Positions 22,019 through 32,919 of a stretch of DNA of 64,000 nt are shown here, piece after piece. Source of the stretch: Macrothele yani (taxonomy: Eukaryota; Arthropoda; Arachnida; Araneae; Macrothelidae); assembly GCA_039090855.1 (NCBI GenBank), contig CM077022.1:70146971-70210970 (forward strand). Direction: 5' to 3'. Below the pieces are notes generated by a model. The model was not told where the DNA came from and did not search any database. It saw nothing but the letters and a program-made list of their open reading frames with translations. The translations under genes and the position numbers were made by a program. Within the stretch, counting starts at the first letter, position 1. Each line of letters begins with the position of its first letter.

Positions 22019-23356
22019 TTAAAGCTTTTTCTTACCCAGAAATGTGCAATATCTGGACAAAAGCATTCGGCCACTTGTCTGTCCATAAACTCCCTCCAGT
22101 AGGGAAAGAACTAACTTCGAGTTGGTCCACTCCTTGCTGCTACCACAGTCTCCTCTTTGCTGGGAAGAGTTTTCACTAGATTTTTGAACGTTGCTAGGGA
22201 GAGCTGCCATCCGTTCTGCAACAAGAATGTTAGTTAGGTCAGTCACTGATGTTGAGTGGTTCGGCGTTGCTCGAAGTCGGCGTTCCAATTCATCCCAAAG
22301 CTGCTCCATGGGGTTGAAATCAGGGCTGTGTGTGGAACAATCAAATTCTTTCACATTCATCTCATCACACCATTCCTGCATTGACCTTGCTTTGTGGACA
22401 GTGGTATTGGTCTGTTGATAAAGGAAAGGGGCCTTCACCGAACTGTTGCCATAATGTTGGGAGCACATAATTGTAGAGAGTGTCTTTAGTGCCCGCAGAG
22501 GTAAGATTTCTGGGCACTAAAACTAAGGGACCCAGCCGAAATCATAATAAACGGCAGCAGAGCGTGATGATTCCACCACAAAAATTCACTGATGGCACAA
22601 GACAGTCGGGCTGCTGGCGTTCACTTGGCATCCTCCACACCCAGATCTACGCTAGCTGACTTCCATGTGGTGAAACGTGATTCATCACTCCAGAGAACGC
22701 GTTCATTCTGCTCGTCTATCTGCTGCCAGATGGTGAAGTGTGATTCATCACTGCAGAGAATGCGTTCCTACTGCTAGTCTGTCATATTGCCAGATGGTGA
22801 AGCTTGATTCATCACTCCAGAGAACGTGTTTATTCTGTTCGACTGCCTGATGGTGAAGCGTGATTCATCACTGCAGAGAACGTGTTCGTTCTGCTCGTCT
22901 GACTGCCATACGGTGAAGCGTGATTCTTCACTGCAGATAACGTGTTCATTCTGCTCGTCTGACTGCCATATGGTGACGCGTTCATTCTGCTCGTCTGTCT
23001 ACCAGATGGTGAAGCATGATTCACCACTGCAGAGAATGCGTTCCTACTGTTCGTCTGTCTAACTGCCCGATGGTGAAGCGTGATTCATCACTCCAGAAAA
23101 GGTGTTTGCACTCCAACGTTCGCTAGCGCTCAGCTTGACATTCCTCCAACCGACGCTTGGCTTTGACCTTGCTGATATTAGATTGATTTGCGACTGTTCG
23201 GAATGGAGACCCATTTCTTTTAGCTCTCGATGAACTGTTGTGGTGGTGGCGTTGCTTCCAGGGGAATCTTGGAACTCGGTGCAGAGTGTTGTACCCGATT
23301 TTAGGCCCTTTGGTCGAACCACCCTCTTCAGCACTCGGCGGTCACGTTCTGTCATT
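22019..23356 (-). pseudogene. Tc1 transposase with amplified catalytic segment
   Basis: Minus-strand pieces run from an N-terminal segment at 23059-23355 (MTERDRRVLKRVVRPKGLKS; target-site binding region) to a C-terminal segment at 22019-22468 (FLYQQTNTTVHKARSMQEW, then SPDFNPMEQLWDEL). The second catalytic region is QQT instead of QQD. The third motif is present with Glu. Between them, 22669-23110 holds about seven tandem copies of the segment coding SDESRFT, the first catalytic Asp motif. The normal protein has one such motif. Ends of the element were not defined. Confidence 0.8.
22669..23110 (-). repeat. ~60-bp tandem array over a transposase catalytic motif
   Basis: Unit starts (ggtgaagcgtgattcatcac type, + strand) lie near 22669, 22732, 22796, 22852, 22912, 22972, 23007 and 23071. 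Spacing is mostly 60 bp, with variants of 56-64 and one 35-bp truncated unit. Seven units keep the gattcatcac core. Translated on the minus strand the 60-bp unit is 20 codons containing CSDESRFT. Confidence 0.9.
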
Positions 23357-23671
23357 TTCGTTTCTTCCCAGGTCGCGATTGCACTAGTGTTGTTCCGGGC
23401 CGTTTACACTAACATCACTTACAGTTGATTGGTGCTGTTGCCGTAGGGTAGAAATTTCCCATACTGACTTGTTACTAAGATGGCATCTTATAACCGTGCC
23501 ACATTGACAGTTACTGAACTCTGCCGAACTGTCCATTCTACTGTTCATGCTCGCCTATGTTTACCAGGCCACGTGCGTTGTTTTAGCACATGTTGTGTAA
23601 AAAAGATGGTGCTTATGTTACCGGTTTGTCCGTCCGTCTATCCGTTTGTGGACATCATATCTCTGCAAATA

Positions 23672-24861
23672 CACGGTCGAGTGACATTGTTGTGACCACC
23701 AGCTAATATCCAGAGTAACCGCCGTGTGTAGCGCCGGCAGCAGCTAGACGTGATGGGAGTGACTCAATAAGGTGCTGGAAGGTGTTCACAGGTATGTGGA
23801 GCCATGCTGACTGCAGTGCATCTGACAGCTGCTGGAGGATCCACAGAGCGAACAACACGATCGAGGTGGTCCCACAGATGCTCACTTGGGTTTAATTCTG
23901 GCCAATTAGGGAGTCAGGGAAATACTTTGAAGACTTCATCGTGCTATTACAACCACTCTAGGACATTTCTAGCTGTATGACACGTTGCATTGATGTTCTG
24001 GAAGATCCCATCTGCCCCAGGAAAGACAATCAGCATGTATGGGTGTACATGGTCTGCAAGGACGGATTCGTAATGAATTCCGTCCATAGTGCTTTCAACA
24101 CCACAGGTATAAGTGAACCTAGGGAATGCCACTAAAACATTCCCCAGACTATAATGCTGCCCCCACTATTTTAGGTTCTTCCAGCGATGGTTGGAGAGTG
24201 TTTGTTCTTCGATGTTTATCGCCATATACGCCAACGTCCATCCGTTCGATGAAGCGGAAAACTTCACTCATCGGAGAAGGCAATCCTTTGCCAATCAGCT
24301 GAGGTCCAATTCAATACTGCTATGCAAATGTAAACTTTTCCTACCGGTGCACCTTCGTTAGCATAGGTGCAGTAACCATCCGTCTGCATCGGAGCTCTAT
24401 ACGCAGCAGGGTTTGCTGAACTGTCGCTTGAGACACACTTCCGGTAGCCCCCTGGTTCATTCGGCCAATGAGTTGCTCCACTGTAACGTGCACCTTCGAA
24501 GCCGACATTCACCTCTCACATCAATGGCACGTGGTGCTCCGCAGTTTTCACGTCGCTTATTCACAATGGTGCCATTTCTCCAATCACGATACACTTTAAC
24601 CATAGCAGCACGCGAACAGTTCACAAACTGCAGTGTTTCAGAAGTACTGCCACCCTTGGCCGGACAGCCGATAATCATCCGTTATTGCAAATCTGATAAA
24701 TCGCTCCTTTTATCCATGACAGCAACGAGTGATATGTTTTCAGATTGCCTGCAGCACACCTTATATAGCCCCCAAGACAACTCACGAAACGTGCCTTCTT
24801 TCATTGGCTGTGCGCTGTTGACGTCAAAAGTAGGAGGTAGTCACAATGTGACTCGACTGTG
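23672..24861 (-). mobile_element. Tc1-like DNA transposon, family C
   Basis: Imperfect inverted ends: left ggtcgagtgacattgttgtg, right (reverse complement) cagtcgagtcacattgtgac. The transposase is on the minus strand and decayed: N-terminal MIIGCPAKGGSTSETLQFVN at 24457-24678, IAFSDE near 24264, and a late segment with NINATCHTARN at 23947-24132. The family is related to the elements at 31762-33964, 40465-41025 and 46651-47901 (shared iGxxAxGGStSET start). Confidence 0.75.
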
Positions 24862-24939
24862 AATTAGCTCTATTTGAAAAATTCTTTTTGCATTTGGGAA
24901 GCCTGAAATCTGAGACTGAAAATCCCTACCCCTACATTT

Positions 24940-25560
24940 CGGGGTTTTCCGATGCACAGCTTCGCCGCTAGAAAGCGTAAATGTAGATGATGTTGAACTC
25001 AAAATACATTTTATACCATATATTTGCTTCTGAATAACTGATGGAAAAAATTATTTTTTCCTTTCGATGCCATTTGTAACGAAGACTATTTTAGGAACAG
25101 TCACTTTTTAAAGTTACGCATAGATTTATGATTCGAGGTCGTCGCAGCACATTGTTTTTTTCCCGAGATCTTTGTTTCTAAAACTGCGATTTGAAAAAAT
25201 CGTCCTGCACCAGATACCTCTCCCGATGGAAAAATTTTCCCATATAATTTCTAATTTTTGGTAAAGACAGGTTTGGCCACCAAAGGGCGTAAGTGTTTAT
25301 TTCTGCTTCTGATGTATTTGCAGCAAAATCTGAACTTCTAAAAGCTCATTGAACAAATCCTTTCGTGGGACGATACTGCTCATGCCGATAAACCTTTTCG
25401 GAATATTTTCTCCTTAAAATAAGGAATAGTTTCAAATAGTTTCACTGACAGGGAGAAACTATGTCTTATTTTTATCGATATTCCTGCTTCTTAGAGTCAG
25501 ATTTGAAAATTTCTTTCTTTGTTGGAGAGCTTTCCGGCGCGAAAAGTTTCTCATTTAATT
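24940..25560. repeat. Degenerate satellite block (left part)
   Basis: Loose units of about 120-150 bp share a cgctagaaagcgtaaatg-like core followed by a T-rich stretch with tttctgcttct and aaaatctga. The same pattern resumes at 27240-27860, beyond the inserted elements. Confidence 0.5.
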
Positions 25561-25574
25561 TCAAATTTTTCACA

Positions 25575-25798
25575 AAACGTAGTCACTCGTACAATATAGC
25601 GTAAGGTAAGTAAAATGCCGACGATGTACGAAAAAATGAACTCGTCAAGTAAACCAAATAATACCACAAACGTTATACTATCAAGTACTGACTGTAAAAC
25701 CTTAAAATCTAAAATATATACACACATAAGAACTTTCGGTCCACCGAGTGGACCATCTTCAGATGTACGAAGCACTAGCAGACATGACTATATACATA
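25575..25798 (-). repeat. Repeat with hammerhead-like core (Penelope-type terminal repeat?)
   Basis: The minus strand at 25731-25762 reads ctgaaga, a perfect 7-bp hairpin (ggtccac tcg gtggacc), then gaaagtt. This order, CUGANGA - stem II - GAAA, is the conserved core of hammerhead ribozymes, which are known in Penelope-like element terminal repeats. The same downstream gaaagttctta occurs at 54848 and 55603. Stems I and III were not established. Confidence 0.4.
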
Positions 25799-26997
25799 CA
25801 CTGAAGAGCAATTGAATTAGAGGCAGCTGGCGTTATGCAAATGTGTCGCTGTGGGCGGCCCTATAAACGGAAACGACTTGAAGTATGCCGCGATCCGACA
25901 ATATAAGGAGTGATGTGACGGGAATCAGTAAGTCGGACGCAGTATGGGTAAGACGAAGGATCTAAGCGCATTTTATCGTGGGCAAATTGTCCGGGCCCGA
26001 CGAATGCGTCACTCAATCTCTGAAGTCGTGCAGGAACTGAGATTTTCACGAGCCACTGTGTCACGGGTGCACCGTGAGTACATCGAATCCGGTAAAACCA
26101 TTCCTGCAAGTGCCAACTGCTGTGGACAACAGCGTGTGGATGAGCAGGGTCATCGTCGGCTAGCTCGCATTGTAACAGCGGATAGACGGGCCACAGTGCA
26201 AGAAATCACTCGGCAATTTAACGCTGGTGCACAAGAACGTGTAAGCAGCCACACCATCCAGAACCATCTCCTCGCTATGGGGTACAGAAGCCATCGTTCC
26301 ACGAGGGTACCACTGCTGACCGCACGTCACAGGGTGCAAAGATTAGCATGGGCGCGGGAACATCGCCACTGGACCCTAGACATCTGGAAAAATGTTGCCT
26401 GGACTGATGAGTTGTGATTCACGTTGGTACATGCAGATGGCAGGATACGAGTACGACGTAAATCACATGAAGCGATGGATCCTTCTTGCCAGCAGGGTAC
26501 TCTTCAAGCTGGTGGGGGTGGCATTCTCTTCTGGGGACTGTTTACGTGGACTGAAATGGGACCCCTGGTACGTGTGACATCGTCCCTTGCAGGTCAAAGT
26601 TACCGGGATATCCTGGACGACCATTTGCTCCCGTTTGTGAGTCTTCAACATCCCACTGGGGACCTCATCCTGCAACAAGACAATGCAGCTCCCGAATTGT
26701 ATGCGAATGGTTGGATGAACACTCCACCGACGTGACCTCGCTTCCTTGGCAAGCTAGGTCACCTGACCTCAATCGGGCACATCTGAGATGCCATCGAGAG
26801 AGATGACACCCTCCCCCTTCCATGAAATCTTCGTAAACTGTGGGAGCTTGTTCAGGGGTCGTGGATCTGTATGGCTTCCCAACGCTTCCGGTGTCTTGTC
26901 GAGTCCATGCGGAGACGAATCACCGCCGTCATCAGGGCGAAAGGTGGTGCTACACGTTACTAGACAGGTATTTCTAATTCAATTGCTCTTCAGTGTG
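25799..26997 (+). mobile_element. Tc1-like DNA transposon, family D
   Basis: The ends are near-perfect inverted copies of cactgaagagcaattgaatt. TA precedes the left end at 25797-25798, and a slightly altered TA context follows the right end. The element is about 1.2 kb and lies between two halves of a degenerate satellite. Confidence 0.9.
25944..26990 (+). pseudogene. Tc1 transposase, family D, lightly damaged
   Basis: The first 158 codons are open: MGKTKDLSAFYRGQIVRARR, helix-turn-helix with FSRATVSRVHREY, the RRAT..EIT second helix region, then WAREHRHW and WTDE (first catalytic Asp). A stop follows WTDEL. The next frame (26424-26735) continues with HADGRIRVRR, GGGGILFWG, LILQQDNAAPE (second catalytic Asp present) and stops. 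The region after 26735 is frame-shifted, and the last catalytic motif is not clear. The few disabling changes suggest a fairly recent copy. Confidence 0.85.
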
Positions 26998-27239
26998 TAT
27001 GTATGTGTACAGAAGCCGAGGTGGTACAGGGTTAAATATGTAAATGAATTAACAATAGGTGTCACAAGGTCCCCACATAATTGTAAGTGTCCAAGCCATT
27101 AATTAGGTTACTAAAGTTTGAATGATGTCCTCCCAGACTTTGGGTAGATTGTAAGGTAAGTTGTCGTTGCAGCAAGCATCACCATATGTACGAATAAGTA
27201 TACTTTCCGTGATGTGAAGGGAAGACTTGTACTGTATTT

Positions 27240-27860
27240 TGGAGTGATCAAAAGTTTGATATTAGTTTTTCTTTACGCATGAGTAGACCATTAGAGGGCG
27301 TAAGTTCAAATTTCCGTTAATATCTGCGGGACAAAAACCCCCATTAAAAATCGTTTTCTGTCAGAAATTACCAACTATGCGAACTCAGCACCAAAATAAT
27401 GCACAATTTTGTCGATAGGTGGCGCAAAGGCTTAATCTGTTTTTCTCAATATCTCTGCTTTTACTTGTGCGATTTAAAAAATTATTTCAACAACGGATGT
27501 CATTTACCTTGTAGAACACTTTAGGTTAGTATATGAGGAGTTTTTTTAGTTCAGTTATATCGCTAGGTGGTGGTTGTGCACTCCAGTTCGCAGATGTATT
27601 TCCACTTCTAAAAACCGTATTGAGAAATTTCTTCTTTACTTTATGCAATTCGCAACAATAGTGATGTGGAGCTTTATTCTCTTTAAATAACGCACAGATT
27701 TCTCGCTATGGGGCGTAAAAATCTAAACTTTTCCTCGCTATCTCTCTTCTGGGAGACGTGTTTAGAAAGTTCATAGCTTTTCCATGAACATTTTTCGCCT
27801 ATTTTCAACTTTTTCATTATGCAAAATTCTTCCGCTAGAAGGCGTAGTTATGTCATGTTT
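27240..27860. repeat. Degenerate satellite block (right part)
   Basis: Units near 27290, 27415, 27560, 27700 and 27830 share forms of cgctagagggcgtaa with T-rich sequence between. It appears continuous in origin with 24940-25560. The intervening Penelope-like and Tc1 sequences are inserts. Confidence 0.5.
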
Positions 27861-27867
27861 CCTGCTA

Positions 27868-29157
27868 TTGGGTTGTCGGAAAAGTCATGACGTATTTTAG
27901 CCATGTTTTCAAAGGTTATTTATTCATAGAAAGAACAAAGATCAATCAATGATATAATGCCCGTTTTGTTCGATAACCTTTTGCCATCTTTCAGTGAGCT
28001 GCAGAATGCCTCGTTCATAGAAGGACCTGTCTTTCGTGGCGAAAAACTGTACAAGGTGGTGATTTACAGCCTCATCTGAATTGAACGTTATACCACGCAA
28101 GGACTGTTGAAGAGAGCGAAACAAGTGAAAGTCGGACGGCGCAAGGTCAGGCGAGTATGCTGGTTGTGGCAACACATCCCACCCAAGCTCCAGTAATAAT
28201 TTTTGGCAGGTGATCAAACTCGTGTGTGGACTCGCGTTGTCGTGATAGAACACAACACCTTGACGATGAACGAGCACTGGACGTTTGTGGATGATGGATT
28301 CTTTCAAACTGTCAAATTGCCGACAGTACACATTCGAATTGATTGTTTGGTTCCGTGGCAGGAGCTCGAAAAACACGACATCTTTAAAATCCCACCACAC
28401 TGAGTCCAGAACCTTCCGCTGATGAATGTCTGCTTTGGATGTCGTTTGAGGCGAAGCAGCACGTCGGGACCAAGACCGTTTGCGCAGCACATTGTTGTAC
28501 ACAATCCACTTTTCGTCACCAGTTATCAGTCGGTTCAAAAAAGGATCGTTTTCCTCACGTTTAATGAGCATATCGCAGATGTTTATACGCGCCGTCAATT
28601 GAGCTTTTTGGAGTTCATGAGGAACCCACACATGGAGCTTGCTTACGTATCGCAGCTTCTTCAGGCGGTCGTGAACGCTTGAATGATGGATGTGCAACGT
28701 GTCTGCAATATCTCGTGTCGTGTAACGTGGGTTTGGCTCGATTAATGCCTTGATTTTGTCGTCATCAACCTCGGTTGGCCTCCCGGACCGAGGAGCATAG
28801 TTGAGGTCAAAATCACCAGCAGGGAATTTTGCGAACCACTGCTGGCACTGACGTTCTTGTAGAGCATTATCACCGTACACTTTACGCAACTTTTCACAAG
28901 CTTGACGTGCGTTCTTCCCTTTACCGAAGCAAAACAGTAAAATATGGCGAAAATGCACAGTTTGGTCTTCCGTCTTCAACTTGATGTCAAATCTCCGCAA
29001 ATCAACCAAACGGCTCACTATTCCTTTTAGACTGTAGCTAGAACTGGCACCTGTCGAATGCCATAGTGATGACAGAGCTGCGCATGCCTCTAGTATTTCC
29101 AAAACCGCCCAACCGCCATCGGATTCCAAAATACGTCATGACTTTTCCGACAACCCA
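27868..29157 (-). mobile_element. Full-length mariner element, best preserved in the window
   Basis: 1290 bp. The 33-bp ends (ttgggttgtcggaaaagtca onward) match at 32 of 33 positions by eye: left 27868-27900, right 29125-29157. TA flanks lie at 27866-27867 and 29158-29159. One open frame fills the element. Confidence 0.96.
27942..29129 (-). CDS. Mariner transposase, single open frame
   Basis: A 395-codon frame covers a complete mariner transposase of the SETMAR/Hsmar-like type, which cuts and joins element ends at TA sites in the nucleus. Domains: helix-turn-helix DNA-binding region about residues 57-170 (RSGRPTEVDDDKIK at 114-127; WVPHEL at 168-173), catalytic domain 190-395. Catalytic Asp residues are D205 (TGDEKWI), D297 (YHDNASPH) and D333 (SPDLAPSD). 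By my count 35 residues lie between the last two, one more than the usual 34. The first ~52 residues look like untranslated leader and begin inside the inverted repeat. The family start normally precedes EDQ, and codon 53 (28971-28973) is ACG, one change from ATG, so the true start may be lost. No stop or frameshift is present. Confidence 0.88.
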   Translation of the reverse strand: MESDGGWAVLEILEACAALSSLWHSTGASSSYSLKGIVSRLVDLRRFDIKLKTEDQTVHFRHILLFCFGKGKNARQACEKLRKVYGDNALQERQCQQWFAKFPAGDFDLNYAPRSGRPTEVDDDKIKALIEPNPRYTTRDIADTLHIHHSSVHDRLKKLRYVSKLHVWVPHELQKAQLTARINICDMLIKREENDPFLNRLITGDEKWIVYNNVLRKRSWSRRAASPQTTSKADIHQRKVLDSVWWDFKDVVFFELLPRNQTINSNVYCRQFDSLKESIIHKRPVLVHRQGVVFYHDNASPHTSLITCQKLLLELGWDVLPQPAYSPDLAPSDFHLFRSLQQSLRGITFNSDEAVNHHLVQFFATKDRSFYERGILQLTERWQKVIEQNGHYIID

Positions 29158-29291
29158 ATATATTCCTTCTCTTAACTGTTCAATTTGAAAATCTGTTTGT
29201 CTCCGTTACCTTCCTTGTGCTATGTGAAACTTTTTGTGCGCCATTTCTTAATTTTCGTAACACACTTTTTAGCTGCTGGTGGAAGTATGTA

Positions 29292-30595
29292 CAACTGCCG
29301 TTCCATAAAAATCGAGGGTAAAATCACAAAAAATGAAGAAATATAAGTACAGCAAAATACATGTTATTCTTAAATTACCTACCTAGGATGACATGCAACG
29401 ACCCCATCCTTCAGTCCGCTTTTCAAAGCGTGTAACGAAGGCATTTTGTGGAAGCTGCTTTAGCGAACCCTGTACATCTTGAATAACGTCAGCATCCGTG
29501 TTGAATGTTGCCCCCCGGAACTTCTTCATTGTTGGGAACAACCAGAAACCGCACGGGGAGAGATCAGGACTGTAGGCAGGCTGTGGAATGATTTTAATAC
29601 TACATTTCGTAAGAGACCGTTGAACACAAGCAGACAAATGTGGGCGGGCGTGTTATCGTAGTGTAGGGTCCACTTACTCGCCAGTTCCGGTCGCTTAATC
29701 GATATGTGTCGTCGCAGACGCTTCAAGACTGAAATGTAATACTCAACATTGACAGTAATTTGTGGAGGAACGGCATGCTGGTAGGCTACACCTTTATGAT
29801 CAAAGAAAATCACCTCCTTCCCAGTTGATTTGGTTTGGCGGACTTGTTTCAGAGGAGGCGAGCCTGTGTGGTTCCAAACCTTTTGCGCACTTCGTGAGGG
29901 GGTCGAAATAGGGGACCCATGCTTCATCTGTAGTCATTACTGTGTTTAGAAAGTTTGGATCCTTTGCAATCATTTGTTTCCACTCATGATTTTTCTGAAC
30001 TCTAGGTTAACAATTGTTCTCTCGTCAGGTGAGGAGGTACCCACCTGAAACACACACGATGCAGCAGTAATTTGTCGCGCAGAATGTGGAATGCAGACGT
30101 TTTTGAAATATTAGTTGACGCCGCTATGTCTTCACACGCCATTCGTCGGTCTTCTTGCAGGATTGCCCAAACAGTGTTAACAATGCGCTCCGTAATAGCA
30201 CTTTCAGGTCAAATAGGCCTAGGAGTGAGTTCTTCCGACAAACGCCCTTTTTTGACATCATGGTGCAATCTAAAAATCGTTGACTCATCCAGACATTTAT
30301 CTTTGTAAGCTTTTTTCATTTAATCGACTGTTTCTGGAGCCGTTTACCCAAACGATAGCAAAATTTTATCGCACAACGCATTTCACTTCTTAACTCTGAA
30401 TCACTCACCTCCATAGCTGTATGGCGAAATGCAGACTTAACTGAGAAATAACAAAACCAGCATCTTCTGCCACGGCTAATAACTGTTGCCATAGATACTT
30501 CCTTATTTGAGTTAATCGTCTGCGTGTTATTTTTCCCCTTCGCACTGTTGCCAACTCAAAAAAAAAATTACTCAGATTTAATGGAACGGCCTTTG
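29292..30595 (-). mobile_element. Mariner element, FLJ37770/GVQW3-like group
   Basis: Inverted ends: left caactgccgttccataaaaa, right (reverse complement) caaaggccgttccattaaat. TA flanks lie at 29290-29291 and 30596-30597. Length about 1304 bp. It lies only 134 bp from the mariner ending at 29157. Confidence 0.88.
29383..30420 (-). pseudogene. Mariner transposase, FLJ37770/GVQW3-like, decayed
   Basis: The N-terminal part near 30300-30420 reads AIKFCYRLGK in the minus frame, the first helix of this group. A middle part near 30060-30200 holds TERIVNTVWAILQEDRRMA, and VPPHLTRE lies near 30020. The catalytic half at 29526-29927 contains FFDHKGVAYQHAVPP, KRPELASKWTLHYDNTPAH (second Asp intact in HYDN) and, at 29383-29637, PAYSPDLSPCGFWLF. 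The third catalytic Asp (normally PCDF) is Gly here. Stops and shifts separate the pieces. Confidence 0.82.
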
Positions 30596-30597
30596 TA

Positions 30598-31012
30598 GCT
30601 CTGGATGTTTTATTGATTGTGGAAACCCGGTTGATTGCTTTCCTAACCAGTTGCCCTGATTTTGAATAACTTTGATATATTTAATGTGCGTCAGAAAGGA
30701 TTCAAAATGCGTACCGATTGCAACCGAAAATTCGGTGATCTGTGTTGTTTATGCCCGTACGGGCCGTGGCCTGTTAGCCATGAGCACCCCCCCCCCCCAC
30801 CATTTGCACAGTGGGGGTGGGGGCACGGCTAAGAGGGATTCTAGTTTCAGCAAAAATATGTTGCAATTATTTTGAGAGAAACTTTGTATGGAACTGGTTA
30901 AAGAAATTGTCAGGAATTTTTGACCCAGCTTTCAGCGAAATATTAAGAAAAGATTTTGGTATTTTTTTCAGTAAATAAGTAAAATATTTAGAAATCATTT
31001 TCTTCGTTTTAG
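30598..31012. other. No gene; C-run/G-run palindrome at 30784-30826
   Basis: A run of C followed closely by ggggtgggggc can form a GC hairpin or quadruplex-prone stretch. Otherwise nothing recognisable. Confidence 0.4.
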
Positions 31013-31106
31013 TTTGAAACTACTGGATGACGAGAAAGCCACCATTCCAGAGGACTTTGACGTCCCTTTTCACAGCCATAGCAATAGTTCCTATACATGT
31101 ACATGA
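31013..31106 (+). CDS. Candidate terminal coding exon
   Basis: A pyrimidine-rich acceptor (cattttcttcgttttag, ending 31012) is followed by 30 open codons reading LKLLDDEKATIPEDFDVPFH, then SHSNSSYTCT and a stop at 31104-31106. The codons are GC-richer than the surroundings, and the acidic segment looks like a genuine protein tail. The exon would be entered in phase with one leftover base. I found no upstream exon in the window and do not recognise the protein. No AATAAA lies close downstream. It could be a chance frame. Confidence 0.33.
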
Positions 31107-31235
31107 AACAGAGAATTACCTCGTAAAAAAACATTAGTTCAAGGAATGAATTTTTTTCATGCCGATGAGGATAAGGTATTATGTGCTTCAGTTGTTTTCA
31201 CATAACTACACATTCTTTTTTGGGGGTGGGGGAGG

Positions 31236-31422
31236 GGATTGGAGGTTTAATTACCACCGTGATATAAGTCGCCCGTCGGGATATAAAGTCTCCCGTCCCT
31301 GATTTAGGGCCACTGGTTCCAGGGAAGGGAGAGAGCCAGTACCGTAAGACTAACACAACATTCATGCCTCACGGGATTCGAACACGGGCCCCTTTCGGAC
31401 GAATGATCAGAAGCCACCGGTG
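31236..31422 (-). mobile_element. SINE family 1, internally rearranged copy
   Basis: Minus-strand copy with cgggattcgaacacggg at about 31371 and the 3' domain at the left. Part of the 3' domain is duplicated (tcgcccgtcgggatataaag). Confidence 0.8.
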
Positions 31423-31516
31423 CGGCACACATCCTTCAGAACATAATGAACTAAAAATTGTTCTTCGCAGGGAGGAAGAAACTGAAACCTGTCATCTTTT
31501 ATAACAGTCACGAGAA

Positions 31517-31726
31517 TTTTTTTATTGGATGTCTAACGACCACCGTGAGCAACTCAATGGGATATCAGCAGTCGCCAATCTCTAATTTCGGGTCACTGGT
31601 TCCAAGGAAGGGAGAGATCCAGTGCCGTAAGACAAACGTAACATCCATGCCTCAGCGGGATTCGAACCTGGACCCATCTCGGATGAATGATCAGAGGCCA
31701 TCGCTTAGACCCACAGGGGCGGCTAA
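31517..31726 (-). mobile_element. SINE family 1 (tRNA-derived)
   Basis: Minus-strand copy: accaccgtgagcaactcaat near 31538, gcgggattcgaacctgg near 31656, A-box end damaged near 31705. Confidence 0.85.
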
Positions 31727-31799
31727 AAAAATTACAACGTGAAAAACATTGTCGCATCATACCACCGTATCAGAATAATATGACCACCTATCTAATAAT

Positions 31800-32830
31800 G
31801 GGAATATCCGTCCTTTGCCCGGATGACAACGACGAGACGGCGTGGCATGAACTCAATGAATGAAGCCTTGGAAGGTTGCCCGAGGCACACGTGATATTTC
31901 GGACTGCAGCAGAGCACGGGGGCCTCTGAGATGACGCGATTGTTGGTTGGTACGTCGAACTTGTGAATCCAAATAGTCCCACAAGTGCTCTATGGGATTG
32001 AGGTAGGGCGATTTCGCCGGCCAAGGAAGAACGGAGACATCGCTGTCGTGTTCCTGGAACCAGTCACGCACCCCCTAGGCGACGTGACATTGTCCTCTTG
32101 GTAGACACCATCACCACAAGTGTAAACGTCCAACATGAAGGGATGCATGTGATCAGCGAGGGTGGACAGGTAGACATTGGCGTTAAGCGACCTATCCAAT
32201 GGTACCAGTGGTCCCAGGTCATACCAGGAAAACATGCCCTGCCGCTCCGGTGGCGCAGTGGTCTAAGGCGCTGGCCTCTGATCATTCGTCCGTAAGGGGT
32301 CCGGGTTCGAATCCCGGTCAGGCATGGATGTTGTTTGTCTTACGGCACTGGCTCTCTCCCTTCCCTGGAACCAGTGACCCTAAATTAGGGACGGGCGACT
32401 GCTTATAGCCCATTGAGTTGCTCACGGTGGTCGTTAAACCTCCAATCGAAAAAAAAAAAAAAAAAAGAAAACATGCCCTAGACATGCACCCTGCCACCGC
32501 CGGCCTGTACTTGACCCACAAGGGTGTCCGGGTGTTGGTTCTCGTGTGATCCGCCGCATCCAGGCACTCCTGTGGAGTAGAAACCTGGATTCGTCGGTGA
32601 AGGCAACCTTTTCCTTTAGCCCATAAAACTTAGTTAAGAATGTGAATTTAAATTTTTCCCGCTGTGTCCAATGACTGTATTCCCATGCGAACTGCATGCG
32701 TTGTTGTCCCTGGGTTAACATAGGTGTCTTGATGCAGCGCCGACTCCGTAGACTCATACGTAACAGGGTTCGCTCTACTGTTATCGGGGACACGTACCTG
32801 GGTGCCCCAGCGTTCATTTGCGTGGTCAAA
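31800..32830 (-). pseudogene. Tc1 transposase, left copy of the pair
   Basis: Minus-strand reading from 32829: MTTQMNAGAPRYVSPITVER, then RMQFAWEYSHWT, FTDESRF (first catalytic Asp), followed by the SINE insertion at 32241-32466. It resumes with a second-Asp region near 32090 (YQEDN in one frame: Asp of QQD kept as ED, damaged) and LPWPAKSPYLNPIEHLWDYL (31853-32071), where the SPD Asp is Tyr but the final Glu is present. The N-terminal helix-turn-helix is missing. Confidence 0.8.
32241..32466 (+). mobile_element. SINE family 1 (tRNA-derived), complete, young
   Basis: Full copy with long A-tail. A perfect 13-bp target duplication gaaaacatgccct lies at 32228-32240 and 32467-32479. It sits inside the left Tc1 of the head-to-head pair. 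Confidence 0.97.
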
Positions 32831-32919
32831 TTGCTACATTGTTGCTCGTCGATTTGTCTTTACCAAGATCGACCACTTGAAGATATAAGCGTTTGGCCAG
32901 GACAGATGAGACATAGTGC

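Noticed and set aside
30784..30826. Functional GC palindrome or G-quadruplex regulator
   Set aside because: It is a simple C-run next to a G-rich run, with no associated gene or conserved context.
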